A DNA stretch of 64,000 nt from Owenia fusiformis (lineage: Eukaryota; Annelida; Polychaeta; Sabellida; Oweniidae), in the NCBI GenBank assembly GCA_903813345.2, contig CAIIXF020000006.1:24001936-24065935 (forward strand). The letters are read 5' to 3'. The notes beneath the pieces were generated by a model that saw nothing but the letters and a program-made list of their open reading frames with translations, did no database searches and was not told the DNA's origin. Shown here piece by piece: positions 33,595 to 43,651 of the stretch (its first letter is position 1; each line of letters opens with the position of its first letter). Made by a program: the position numbers and the translations under genes.

Positions 33595-33783
33595 GGGTCG
33601 CCTGTAAAATACAGTTAACCGTATTTTAGTGCATTAGCGTTCGGTATTTCAGTGCACTTTTCTCAGACTTTTTCCCTCGATGTACATCGCGATGTGCAAC
33701 GATGTTTACTACTGAAAATTGCCAATGCATCGATGTACGATTATGGCACATCGCGACAACACTAACATAGACAAAGGACAAGA

Positions 33784-34420
33784 GTAAATCCTAAACGGAA
33801 TCTTTATTGATGTTTGACCAATCACTAAATATTTCTCTGACAAGGGCTGAACCAAATGTAGAGTCCATTTCACTGTTAAAGTGCGTCAGTAAAAGCTATA
33901 AAATAAGAAATCAAAATATCATTTTGCAATAATATATGGAAAAATATATTCCTATTGAACATGAATGACATTTGTATATCTTGGATTGCTTCTAGTTTGG
34001 CTTAGAAAGTGTGTGGCCTCTTATATTTGGATGCTTCTCTGCCATGTTATTTTCAATAAGATTAACATGCCTGAAATTCTTCAAATTACAAGACGGCACA
34101 GGCTTATTGCACAAAAAACTAAAAAATCTGAAATAAACAAATGTCATTCATGTACATTACGAATATACTTTTCCATATATTATTGCACAATGGTCTCCCA
34201 ATTTCTTATTTTTGCCGTTCTACTGACGCACTGAAGCAGTGAAATGGACTCTAGGTGCATTCATGCACCCTCTGGGTCTCTGAGGATCGTGTTGGCCCCA
34301 GGCTAATGCAAGTCCATACGACAATCTAACGCATTAGAGGCGGTGTTCACCGTCTAAACCAAATGCTGAAATGTGATTGGTCAAACATCAATAATATACC
34401 ATATGCCGTATAGGATTTAC
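33784..34420. mobile_element. GTAAATCCTATACGG MITE, copy split by a second insertion
   Basis: Left end GTAAATCCTAAACGG with GTTTGACCAATCAC; right end GTGATTGGTCAAAC with CCGTATAGGATTTAC. A complete, uninterrupted copy is at 56625-56753. The present copy is opened at AACCAAATG by the element at 33859-34356. Confidence 0.85.
33859..34356. mobile_element. 498-bp insertion flanked by 9-bp duplication AACCAAATG
   Basis: AACCAAATG occurs at 33850-33858 and 34357-34365, and the uninterrupted relative at 56625 has it once (GAACCAAATACTGAAA). Within it, TAGAGTCCATTTCACTG is repeated inverted at about 34235-34251, but the extreme right end is only TCTA. The repeat is therefore subterminal on that side. 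An 8- or 9-bp duplication would fit hAT or Mutator types. No transposase seen; a frame at 33965-34234 is unsupported. Confidence 0.75.
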
Positions 34421-35002
34421 CCTCTCGTCCCATAGACAAATGGACTTTTCAGTGGGCGATAATATAGTGTTTTTCGTTATCCTTAATTTTGAATCTCTTG
34501 AAAGGAATATTTTCCTAAACCATCACCTTGAATAATCATAACTATAAAACTTTATAAAGTGTATATTTGTTTTGGTGCTCCAAAACATTTACTTACATTG
34601 CTAAACATGAATATCTTCAGAATATTTCATATTTTTTTAAATCGGAAGTAGAGCCTTCAAAATGACGTCATTGTGCGTCAAAAATGATGCGCAGTAGAAT
34701 TATTTTATTTCCGTAAAAATCACAGGTGTCAGCAGAATTTCACAGGTGTCAGCAGAATTCGTGATCACCTTTACAATAGGTTAGGTAAGGTAACTTCCGA
34801 CTTATAGGTCCATTTATTTTGTCATCTAAGGACCACCATAGTCTTCGGTACCCCCGTAGATACCTTTCAATCCATGGCATTTAAAAATCTATTGCGGGGG
34901 TTCACTCCCCCGGGTTCACTCGGACAGATCATAGGCCAAGGGTAAAGTAATAGTAAGCCGTATATAGAAGAGACTCTTCTATATATACCCCCATAAATGT
35001 GG
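34421..35002. other. No gene recognised
   Basis: Unremarkable AT-rich sequence with a small tandem duplication, CACAGGTGTCAGCAGAATT, at about 34720-34760. Confidence 0.4.
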
Positions 35003-35092
35003 GGTTATTTTGAGTTTTTTTGATATTTAGGACATTTGTTTCTCAAAATAAGTAACAAATGTCCTAAATAAATCTATCAAAAATCCTCAAAA
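35003..35092. repeat. Hairpin of about 90 bp
   Basis: ATTTAGGACATTTGTT at 35023-35038 faces its exact reverse complement at 35052-35067, with further complementarity outwards (TATTTTGAG and CTCAAAATA). It may be a very small palindromic transposon. Confidence 0.75.
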
Positions 35093-35257
35093 TAGGCTTT
35101 GTATAAAAAACCTCCTACCTCATACCCACCTACCCACGTACGTGGGGCATGATACAATCTTTGGAGGGTTCAGTTTTAAAGATCTTAATTTATTAAATCT
35201 TAGTTTATGATAATTATAGATGCGTTTGTAACGACCCTTAATAACAAGTTGCTACTA

Positions 35258-35494
35258 CAGTTGGGGACATAAATAAATGACAGGTGGATTTGCTTAAGTG
35301 AGGATTTCCCATGTTAAAAATAAGAGAATTTACAAGAGGCCATACATCAGTGGATGAGATTATACAAAATGTAAAATATACAAATTTTAAGGGATATATA
35401 TCTAGACAATATTGGAAATTATGGGCTTTCAGACCACTATAATTAGGAAATGGTGATCGAAAATTGACCTGTCATTTATTTTTGTCCCCAACTG
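35258..35494. mobile_element. 237-bp Tc1/mariner-like MITE
   Basis: Inverted ends CAGTTGGGGACA, followed by AAATAAATGACAGGT, with a TA dinucleotide on each side (35256-35257 and 35495-35496). TA duplication and a CAGT start are typical of Tc1/mariner elements. There is no coding sequence. Confidence 0.85.
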
Positions 35495-35496
35495 TA

Positions 35497-35630
35497 CATC
35501 CCAGCTGGGTTTGATTCCCACTCGGGACATCGAATTTAGCACACTTTCTTTCAATTTCTTTATCTGGCTTGTTGGACCTATGCTCGCGGTCGTTAGTTAT
35601 TTATTCCCCTAGAAAAAAAATCAGTCTTAT
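35497..35630 (+). repeat. Possible tRNA-derived SINE fragment
   Basis: AGCTGGGTTTGATTCCCACT carries a good pol III B box (GGTTTGATTCC) followed by a non-tRNA body ending in an A-rich stretch near 35615. The A-box half is absent, apparently displaced where the MITE inserted. Weak but plausible. Confidence 0.4.
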
Positions 35631-35674
35631 TCTTATACATGTAAGTAATCTATAGTAAAAGAGCTCTCAGTATA

Positions 35675-36566
35675 CAGGGTGTTCAGGAAATAAAGATAAT
35701 AATGTCGTAACTTTTTTATTTATTCATGAATTTTAATAAAAATTGCAAGGATTATAGTTTAAACATATTTAAACTTACTTTTGGAGTTTCAGGTTCAAGC
35801 CATTTGATTGGTCAGTTCTGTGGTTGGCATAGCAACATGAGTAGGGCTAAGGTGGGGCATATGGAATAACTGCAGTAGTTTCTGTGTAACAATTAGCATG
35901 TCAATCCATTTTTGACTCCATATTTAAAGCCTTCTTGGTGCATCTCCATGATAAAATTCTTCTCTGGTTTTGTTTCATGATATAAAAGTCAAACAACTCT
36001 TTTTTATGATATTCAATGGGATTTTCAAGGCTTAACGCGGGCATAACGGAGAAAGCAACCCTGGATGCAGTTTCTCTTCCACTGGATAATGCCCCCTCCC
36101 ATAGTGCTGGCATCATCACTATGGCACATGCATTAAACAAACTTCAGGAAATAAGTAAGACGAATTCCGTGAAGTCTTTGAAGAAGGTTCAAGAGGCAAA
36201 GAGTATTAGAGTTTGTGTCTAAAATGGAGGAAATTTTAAATTGATAAATTGGCAAAGAATTTCAGGCTTATAGTTAATTATAACTACATTGTATGTTCAA
36301 GCATCCATTTTAGGTCATAAACATGATAGAATCTCTTTTTAAAACATTTAAAACATGCAAATATACTGCAGTTATTCCATCTGCCCCGCCTTAGCGTTAC
36401 TCGTGTTGCTATGACAACCACAGAATGGACCAATCGAATCGCCTCAAGCTGAAACTCCAACAATAAGTTAAAATATGTTAAAACTACAATCTCAGAAAAG
36501 TTCATTGCAATCCATGAACAAATAAAAAAGTTATGACATTATTATCTTTATTTCCTGAACACTCTG
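35675..36566. mobile_element. 892-bp mariner-like element with about 200-bp inverted arms
   Basis: The ends, CAGGGTGTTCAGGAAATAAA and CAGAGTGTTCAGGAAATAAA (inverted), are flanked by TA. The arms share GATAATAATGTCGTAAC, TTGGAGTTTCAG and GTTGCTATG-type segments. A central plus-strand frame includes PLDNAPSHSAGI, which recalls the second catalytic aspartate region of IS630/Tc1/mariner-type transposases. It is too short to assign. Non-autonomous or decayed. Confidence 0.8.
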
Positions 36567-36739
36567 TATATACATGTCTAGACCACGCATTAACAACTCA
36601 GTACACTATTGGACATTTTAAACATTTTTCACGTATTCCTGGGCCTCAGTGTTATCTCATTGCAAGACTTATGCCTAACACAACCGTCACCATGTTATAA
36701 GTGTTTTTAAGTTTCGTAAGGATCCTGCCATGCACATGG

Positions 36740-37245
36740 TATTGTTATTGTGAAAAACCTGGTATAACCGTGAGAATGCTATATTATATTGCAAGGCATG
36801 TCATGACCATGGTAATGTTAAAGTGGCAATGGAATTGTAAGGCCTGTCATGACTGCAGTAATGTTAAAGCCTGATATTACCGTGACAATGCTATATTATA
36901 TTGCAAGGCCTATCATGACCATGGTAATGTTAAAGTGGCAGTGGGTGTAAGGCCTGTCATGACTGCGGTAATGTTAAAGCCTGATATGACCGTGACAATG
37001 CTATATTCTATTGCAAGGCCTATCATGACCGTGGTAATGTTAAAGTGGCAATGGGTGTAAGAGCTGTCAGGACCGTGGTAATGTTAAAGCCTGATATGAC
37101 CGTGACAATGCTATATTATTTTGCAAGGCCTATCATGACTGTGGTAATGTTAAAGTCTTATATGACTGTGGCAATGGGTGTAAGGCCTGTTATGACTGCG
37201 GTAATGTTAAAGCCTGATATGACAGTGACAATGTTTACATTCTTG
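36740..37245 (+). repeat. Complex minisatellite with about 110-bp higher-order period
   Basis: Built from TATGACCGTGACAATGCTAT, GCAAGGCCTATCATGACCAT and GGTAATGTTAAAG phrases, repeated about four to five times with internal 27-40-bp sub-repeats. A short piece of the same array occurs reverse-complemented at 39925-40003, beyond the LINE tail. Confidence 0.88.
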
Positions 37246-37364
37246 AATGAGATTAGTTTGTGGAAATGAATTATGACTTAAAGTAGAAGTAGTAGTCTAG
37301 ATTTACATAAGGTAGATAAATGATGAAATTTTTCATTACAGTATTCTCATGCTACTAAATCACA

Positions 37365-38173
37365 GATACTAGTTTTCTGCATGAAAAAAATCAAAATTCT
37401 GCAAGAAAAAAAGCAAATTCTGCAAGGAGAAAATCGAAATTCTGCACAAATTTTCAAAAAAAGTCCAAATTCTGCAATCTTTTAAAACGATGAAAATTGA
37501 CGTAGCAAGGGAAACGGAAGTCAGCTACTTTCTAGGTAAGAACTGCGCGTCATTAGCGAACTCACTTTAGCGAATTTAAACGTGATAGAATGTTGAATTT
37601 CACGGTGAAATCATACTTGTACTCAATGATTGATTGTTGGACATAAACAGACACTCTTCAAATACCCCGCAAAGGTAGGAGATTGTAAAATATGTAATTT
37701 CTGGAAATTCTGGTAATTCCGCTAGACTATATCCTATTTAGTCTGAATTATATTCAGACCATAAGGCACCTATGTTAAATTTTGGTACTATTCTAAATAT
37801 TTGTTTACATAGGAAGTGCTATTCAAAATGGCCGATTTGGTAAAATTAATTTGTTACTTCAACTAGCTTTATTTCCACTTGACAATATGCTGTGTTACTT
37901 TTTATTGCATTTAATTGTACCTTACTATTTAATTGAAATTTTGTAATGTTTATTTTATTGAAAAAATTGTTCCTCCAATTGATAATTTTGTGCAAAAAAT
38001 TTCACTGCAATTTCCACAGGAAAGTAGTACATCATAACAGACTGACTTCTAGTCAGTCTGTTGGATACATACTAGTAATTCCGCGGGATTTTCATGAAAA
38101 TCAGGGATTCTGCAAAAAATTGAAGTTTTGTCAAATTCCGTCCACGCCGCGGAATTACGGAATACTAGTATCT
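37365..38173. repeat. Candidate inverted-repeat element with AAATTCTGCA motifs
   Basis: AGATACTAGTTTTCTGC near 37365 is partly inverted near 38155-38173 (CGGAATACTAGTATCT). The left side has four irregular AATTCTGCA repeats (37390-37470) and the right side AATTCCGCGGGA and GATTCTGC echoes. The boundaries are tentative. Confidence 0.4.
38036..38062. repeat. Perfect hairpin, 11-bp arms
   Basis: AACAGACTGAC and GTCAGTCTGTT separated by TTCTA. Confidence 0.8.
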
Positions 38174-38186
38174 ATGCTAAATGTAA

Positions 38187-39921
38187 TTATCCCATCGAAC
38201 AAAGTTCGTGGGATATAGGGAACGCCTCCGTCCGTCCGTACGTACGTACGTCCGTCCGGGCAATAACTCAAATACCGTTGGCCCGATTTTGTTCATATTT
38301 TGTACACATATACCCTATGGGGGTAGAAGTTCTGCTCGAAAGCCGATTTTCAAAATGGCCACTCATTTCAAAATGGCGGCCATTTTAGTGCCGATTTTAC
38401 AGTAATTTATGTGCAATATGTAAAACTGTAATAGCAATATGTTTTAAATGTAAAAAAATTATAAAGGACATTAATAAAGCTACAAATGTAGATATTAAAA
38501 AAGCACATGGCAGCCATCTTGAAAAATGGCGGCCTTTACTCGTTATTTTACGATTTTTGCTGTAACTCGAAAAGTAGGGGAGCGATTTTGTTCATATTTG
38601 GTATGTGAATACTATAAACATTGCACACTGTCTAAAGACACTTTTGGTAGAAGGCGGCCATTTTGAAAAATGGCCGCCATTTTAACGTTTTTTACTATAA
38701 CTCGAAAAGTAGGGGAGCGATTTTGTTCATATTTGGTATGTGAATACTATAAGCATGGCACACTGTCCTATGACACTTTTGGTAGAAGGCGGCCATTTTG
38801 GAAAATGCCTTCATTTTAACATATTTAACTCGAAAAGTAGTGGAGCGATTTTGTTTATATTTGGTATGTGAATACTAAAAGCATGGCACACTGTCTAATG
38901 ACACTTTTGGTAGAAGGTGGTCATTTTTAAAAATGGCCCCATTTTAACGTAATTTACTATAACTTGAAAAGTAGTGAAGTGATTTTGTTCATATTTGATT
39001 TGTGAATGATCATGAGCCTTGCACACTGTCTCATGACACTTTGGATAGTAGGCGGCCATTTTAAAAAATGGCTGTCATTTTACATTTTTTACTATAACTC
39101 GAAAAGTAGTGGAGTGATTTTGTTCATATTTGATGAATACTCTAAGCATGGCACATTGTCTATAAAACTTTGGGGAGTAGTCGGCCATTTTGAAAAATGG
39201 CCACCATTTTTATGTGTGTTATTTTACAAGTACATGTGTGCGATTTTTCAAAAATTTTATAGGTGGCTTCTTAAAAGCATATTATTTCTTATTTCGAAAA
39301 GTAGTGGAGCGATTTTGTTTATATTTGGTATGTGAATACTAAAAGCATGGCACACTGTCTAATGACACTTTTGGTAGAAGGTGGCCATTTTTAAAAATGG
39401 CCCCATTTAAACGTAATTTACTATAACTTGAAAAGTAGTGAAGTGATTTTGTTCATTTTTGATTTGTGAATACTCATGAGCCTTGCACACTGTCTCATGA
39501 CACTTCAGATAGTAGGCGGCCATTTTAAAAAATGGCTGTCATTTTACATTTTTTACTATAACTCGAAAAGTAGTGGAGTGATTTTGTTCATATTTGATAT
39601 GTGAATACTCTAAGCATGGCACATTGTCTAATAAAACTTTGGGGAGTAGTCGGCCATTTTGAAAAATGACCACCATTTTTATGTGTGTTATTTTACAAGT
39701 ACATGTGTGCGATTTTTCAAAAATGTTATAGGTGGCTTCTTAAAAGCATATTATTTCTTCTGATGACAACTTGGCTAGTGAGCAACCATTTTGAAAATGG
39801 TGGCCTTTCTGGTGTGTTGTTTTATGATATTTGCTATATATTTCGTTATAAAAATGCCAGCCATTTCTGTTCGATGGGATTCGCTACGCTTTGGCGTTGC
39901 CGTTGTTCTGGTTTAATATAA
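38187..39921 (-). mobile_element. 5'-truncated LINE copy: 3' tail only, minus strand
   Basis: Read on the minus strand it begins CCAGAACAACGGCAACGCCA, followed by AAGCGTAGCGAATCCCAT, which is the end of the ORF at 20229. It continues through about eight tail units and ends with the GGAC microsatellite and GTTCGATGGGATAATT. A 465-bp block is recently duplicated inside (38829-39293 and 39294-39758), so the array has higher-order structure. Confidence 0.88.
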
Positions 39922-39924
39922 CCA

Positions 39925-40003
39925 TTGTCACTGTCATACTGTGCTTTAACATTACCATGGCCATGACAGGTCTTACAACCATTGCCACAGTCATATAAAT
40001 CTG
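39925..40003 (-). repeat. Inverted fragment of the 36740-37245 minisatellite
   Basis: On the minus strand it reads ATGACTGTGGCAATGGTTGT, CATGGCCATGGTAATGTTAA and ATGACAGTGACAATGG, the phrases of the plus-strand array 2.7 kb away. Confidence 0.8.
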
Positions 40004-40120
40004 GGGTAGAATAGTACCTAAGCTTTTGAGAGATGACATGTTGTGTTCCAGTTTATCTCGAGATCACAATTCATGTTGAAAACATTTTTGATTGATGTGT
40101 ACTTGTATATTTCTAGGAAA

Positions 40121-41920
40121 ATGGCGTCTAATTATAATGATGCACAGACTAACAGCATTCTCGAGGCTGCTGATTCAACTATGGGGAAACTCCTCTTCCC
40201 AATACATTGTCCCAACTCCAACTTCACAAGCCGTATAAAGGACCTATGGCAAGACGATGTCTTCTGTGACATAACATTATCAGTTGATGGAAAACAATTT
40301 AACTGCCACAAAATAATCTTGGCTGCCAACTCGCCCTATTTTCACTCGTTGCTGTCAAACGGAATGTCAGAAACATCAAAAAAAGTTGTTGAACTAAAAG
40401 ATATTTCCAGCCATGCAATGGAAAACATTCTCAACTATATTTACTTCAAAAATACATCAATAGGAGTGACTGAGGCAATTGAAATGTTGAAGACTGTTGA
40501 CATGCTTCAAATTGATAACAGCTTGAGAAGCCATTTGATGAATTATCTCATAAAACATGTTGCTGATGATAACTGTCTTGATATTTTAAACTTAACCAGC
40601 TGCATTAAACTCCCTGGCCTTTGGAAAGTCGCAAAAGAACATGCTTTAACAAACTTCAAAACAGTTTGGCGAACCGATGGATTGTTGGATTTATCAAAAG
40701 ATGTCCTCAGTGGGTACCTGGGTGATGATGGTTTGTTACTTGATAAAGAGGAAAATATTTTCAACTCTGTGTGTCGATGGATTGAAGCTGACTTCCAAAT
40801 GAGAAAGCAGTATGCAGGAGAGCTTTTCAAGACTGTGCGATTTTGCTTTATTGAGCCAAATATTCTGATTGATGATATAGAGGTGCATCCTTTCATGGAA
40901 GAGTTCTCCAGTCTTCGCAAGCATGTCATGACTGCCTTACGTCATCAGACGACACCATGCTACCAACACCAGGAACACTATTATAAGTGCAAGCCAAGGA
41001 TGTGCAACATTACCATTTGTCTTGTAAATCCCAGAAAAAGAGGATATAACCTTGTAGGACGTTTAACGAATAAAAACTCTCCAGTTTGCGTGAGGAAACT
41101 CTCATATGACACAATCAATTCAAGAGAGCATATTAACATTAGTAAGATCTCACGTTCCTGCCTAGTTGGGAGAACACTTTTCGTTTGTGATGGCACCAAT
41201 TTATGTAAATATACATTCAACCAAGAAACTGGACCGTACCCTGATAAAGGTTGGCAGAAATGTACAAACCGCACACAACAAGGAAACATAAGTGAATTCA
41301 CATTCACTCTTTGTGGTGACTACATTTATTTGATTGGGGGAGAACATCACGAGACAGGTGTAAGTTCAATCATAGATACCTACAATTGGCAGAAAGATCT
41401 CTGGGAGGTTCCCGATGGATTTGGTGTTGCATTACTTCATCCAGTTCGCTCCCACACAGCAGTGTCATTAAATAGTTCCATCTATATTTTTGGAGGATCT
41501 AATGCTGCTGGAAAAATCTCAAAATTTTTACAGATTTATAACACGCGGGATGGTCGGATATCAATGGGTCCCATGATGCTTCATTCTCAGTACTATAGTA
41601 CAGCTGTGTGTTACAATGATGAGATCTACAGCTTCTCTTCCAAACAAGTCATGAAATATACACCTGCAGAATCAAAATGGACTCAGCTTAGTATACCCTT
41701 ACCCCCTCTTGCAATACCTATGGTGTACCCCTCAGCAACAGTCTTTGGGAAGAACATCTTCATATTTGGGGGACTCGCCACAAAGGATCAAGCAGACTGC
41801 AACACGTTTGAGTATGACATCACCAAAGATAGCTATACAAAGGTTAACTCTTTTAAACCAGCATTTATGCTTGATGGTATTGCCACTCTTGTACACAACA
41901 ATCATCTTAAGTGGTTATAA
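40121..41920 (+). CDS. BTB-BACK-Kelch protein (KLHL family)
   Basis: Kelch-like proteins are usually substrate adaptors of Cullin-3 ubiquitin ligases. The chosen start (MASNYNDAQ) gives 599 residues, the usual family length, and has a good AAAATGG context. An in-frame ATG at 40043 exists but lies before a likely splice acceptor (TATATTTCTAG at about 40116). Domains: BTB at about 42-143 (DVFCDITLSVDGKQFNCHKI), BACK at about 148-255, and Kelch repeats from about 310 to the end (YLIGGE, IYIFGGSN, IFIFGG). Four blades are clear; the first repeats are diverged. All coding sequence is in one exon, so the gene may have only 5' UTR introns. I cannot assign a particular KLHL number. Confidence 0.93.
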   Translation: MASNYNDAQTNSILEAADSTMGKLLFPIHCPNSNFTSRIKDLWQDDVFCDITLSVDGKQFNCHKIILAANSPYFHSLLSNGMSETSKKVVELKDISSHAMENILNYIYFKNTSIGVTEAIEMLKTVDMLQIDNSLRSHLMNYLIKHVADDNCLDILNLTSCIKLPGLWKVAKEHALTNFKTVWRTDGLLDLSKDVLSGYLGDDGLLLDKEENIFNSVCRWIEADFQMRKQYAGELFKTVRFCFIEPNILIDDIEVHPFMEEFSSLRKHVMTALRHQTTPCYQHQEHYYKCKPRMCNITICLVNPRKRGYNLVGRLTNKNSPVCVRKLSYDTINSREHINISKISRSCLVGRTLFVCDGTNLCKYTFNQETGPYPDKGWQKCTNRTQQGNISEFTFTLCGDYIYLIGGEHHETGVSSIIDTYNWQKDLWEVPDGFGVALLHPVRSHTAVSLNSSIYIFGGSNAAGKISKFLQIYNTRDGRISMGPMMLHSQYYSTAVCYNDEIYSFSSKQVMKYTPAESKWTQLSIPLPPLAIPMVYPSATVFGKNIFIFGGLATKDQADCNTFEYDITKDSYTKVNSFKPAFMLDGIATLVHNNHLKWL

Positions 41921-42674
41921 TTAATGAACAAAAAGCCCTGGTGCTGCATTCTTTCAGTTGCTTCAAGTAAACCACAAATGCATCATGAGTCTAAGAATGC
42001 TATGGAAATATTGGAAAATGTGCATGCCAAAATTGAATTTTCCCAGGGGTTTAAGTTGGGACTTCATGATAGCTGAATATTCCCTGAATGGTGAGTGCAT
42101 GTTCTTTTAACTCACTTTGACATGGGTGGAATATTTTTGGATAATCAATGAAAGAACAAGTCAAGTACCACAGTATGTAATAATACTGCATGATATAATT
42201 ATACATATTTTGTATATAAGAATAGATCGAGTAAAGATATAAGGGTCATTCATCAAACGTCAATGTATGGGGCTATTTCGACATTGGCTTATAATTTCAA
42301 TCTACGCAGTCTGTCATGTTTTTTTGAAATCTCAAAAATAAATGTAAATCGCCAATAGGTGAGATCTTAATCCAAGACAGTCAAACCCAGATATTATAAT
42401 TATATGCCTAAATAACCCCATTTTTGAAGTAGTCCCGGGATGAAGTTTAATAGACGGCAGGGTCTAACATATTATTGTCATACCATAGCGTCAAATAATG
42501 ACTAAGTTAAAGTATGATAGTGATTTTTTATATATTTTTTATACGGTATTTAATCCACCAAATACTCAAGTTCCTGAACATTGTATATGTGTAAGCTGTG
42601 AATGATGATAAGAGTGCATTTTTATTTCATATCCAAAAACAATTAACACCAAGACTATACATGTTGCATTTCTA
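41921..42674. other. 3' flank of the Kelch gene
   Basis: AT-rich, non-coding, probably including the 3' UTR. A possible AATAAA signal lies near 42337. No other feature seen. Confidence 0.4.
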
Positions 42675-42676
42675 TA

Positions 42677-43649
42677 CAGAGTGTCTCAAAAAAAATGTTA
42701 CACTCACAAAAAGTTCAATATCTTTCATAATTTTGACTTTTCCCTAAAATATACATTGTATACCAAAAGACAAATCTTTTTCGAATGATTTGACACCATC
42801 AAATTCAAAATCTGTCATTGATTGGCTCCACATGACAGCTTTTAGTGTCCCATGGTAAAATCTGACTTGCGCCAACGTCTTAGTGATTGGATTGACCAAA
42901 TGACAAAAGAGGAACAGTTTCTTTAATATTTAACTTTCTTCTGAGTGGAAGCTTGACCTTAAACTGAGTCATTATGTAATTTTCCTATTTGTCCTACATA
43001 TGATCATTGGGTATAAGACATAAACATGTGGTCCCCTCAACATGTTCTCCAAATTAAATTTGAGGTACCCTTGCCCATGCGCGCATGAATTGTAAATCAC
43101 ACTTATTCTATCAATTTTTTGCAGAAGTTCATTAAGGTCAGTTTGTGATGCTATAAACCACTTTCAGAGGCCATTCAAAAACTCAAGGGTGTAAAAAGGG
43201 ATGACCCTGGGGGCCAATCCATTGGGTAATTCAATGCTATCTTCTAATTTCCAAAGAGTTCTACCAAACGATCTGCCACAGGCCTTTGCACCATCCTGTT
43301 GCCATCATAACAAAATTGAACACTCTGACAATGAAATCTTGTATATCTATCCAGGAAAGAAACAACTGGATCATTGATCATATCAAGATATCACTGTCCA
43401 CAGCATTCACACCAAAAAAGAATTGATCAACACATGTCCAGCCACTGAGAAGTTGGCGCAAATCAGATTTCACATGAGTCTATAAAATCTGTCCTGTGCA
43501 GCCAATCTTGGACGGATTTTGAATCTGATGGTGTGAATTTATTCGAAAAAGACCGGTTTTATGGTATCTAAGTATATTTTAAGGGAAAAGTCAAAATTAT
43601 GAAAGATATTGAACTTTTTGTAAGTGTAACATTTTTTTGAGACACACTG
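42677..43649 (-). mobile_element. 973-bp mariner-like element with decayed transposase
   Basis: Inverted ends CAGAGTGTCTCAAAAAAAAT / CAGTGTGTCTCAAAAAAAT, then GTTACACT...AAAAAGTTCAATATCTTTC, flanked by TA (42675-42676 and 43650-43651). The arms are about 130 bp. The minus strand between them carries remains of a mariner transposase, so the element was once autonomous or derived by limited deletion from one that was. Confidence 0.88.
43130..43305 (-). pseudogene. Mariner transposase remnant (second aspartate region)
   Basis: Minus-strand translation gives QQDGAKACGRSFGRTLW, corresponding to the QQDGAxxH catalytic region of mariner transposases. In a shifted frame it continues DWPPGSSLFTPLSF, corresponding to the WPPRSPDLxPLDFFLWG block. 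Frameshifts and stops (near 43184) show it is dead. Confidence 0.75.
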
Positions 43650-43651
43650 TA

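Larger units (their letters stand above)
30047..33764. mobile_element. 3.7-kb hAT-like element with nested satellite and MITE
   Basis: The ends are inverted: TAATGTTGTCGCGAT at the left and the reverse complement of TAGTGTTGTCGCGAT at the right, with more CATCGCGATGTACATCG-like subterminal motifs. Both sides carry the 8-bp duplication ACATAGAC (30039-30046 and 33765-33772), as in hAT transposons. The interior holds a long inverted repeat (30437-30625 / 31540-31727), a 145-bp satellite (31735-33000) and a MITE (33109-33594). No transposase is visible. A frame at 30787-31029 is unsupported. Confidence 0.9.

Noticed and set aside
36016-36222. Plus-strand ORF with LDNAPSHSAG inside the 35675-36566 element as a full gene
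   Set aside because: Only a short stretch resembles a transposase motif; noted within the element but not called as a gene.
40043-40120. Upstream in-frame ATG of the Kelch protein
   Set aside because: The extra 26 residues precede a likely splice acceptor at about 40116 and do not resemble a KLHL N-terminus; the ATG at 40121 has the better context.
40543-41307. Long minus-strand frames opposite the Kelch gene
   Set aside because: Antisense shadows of a real coding exon.
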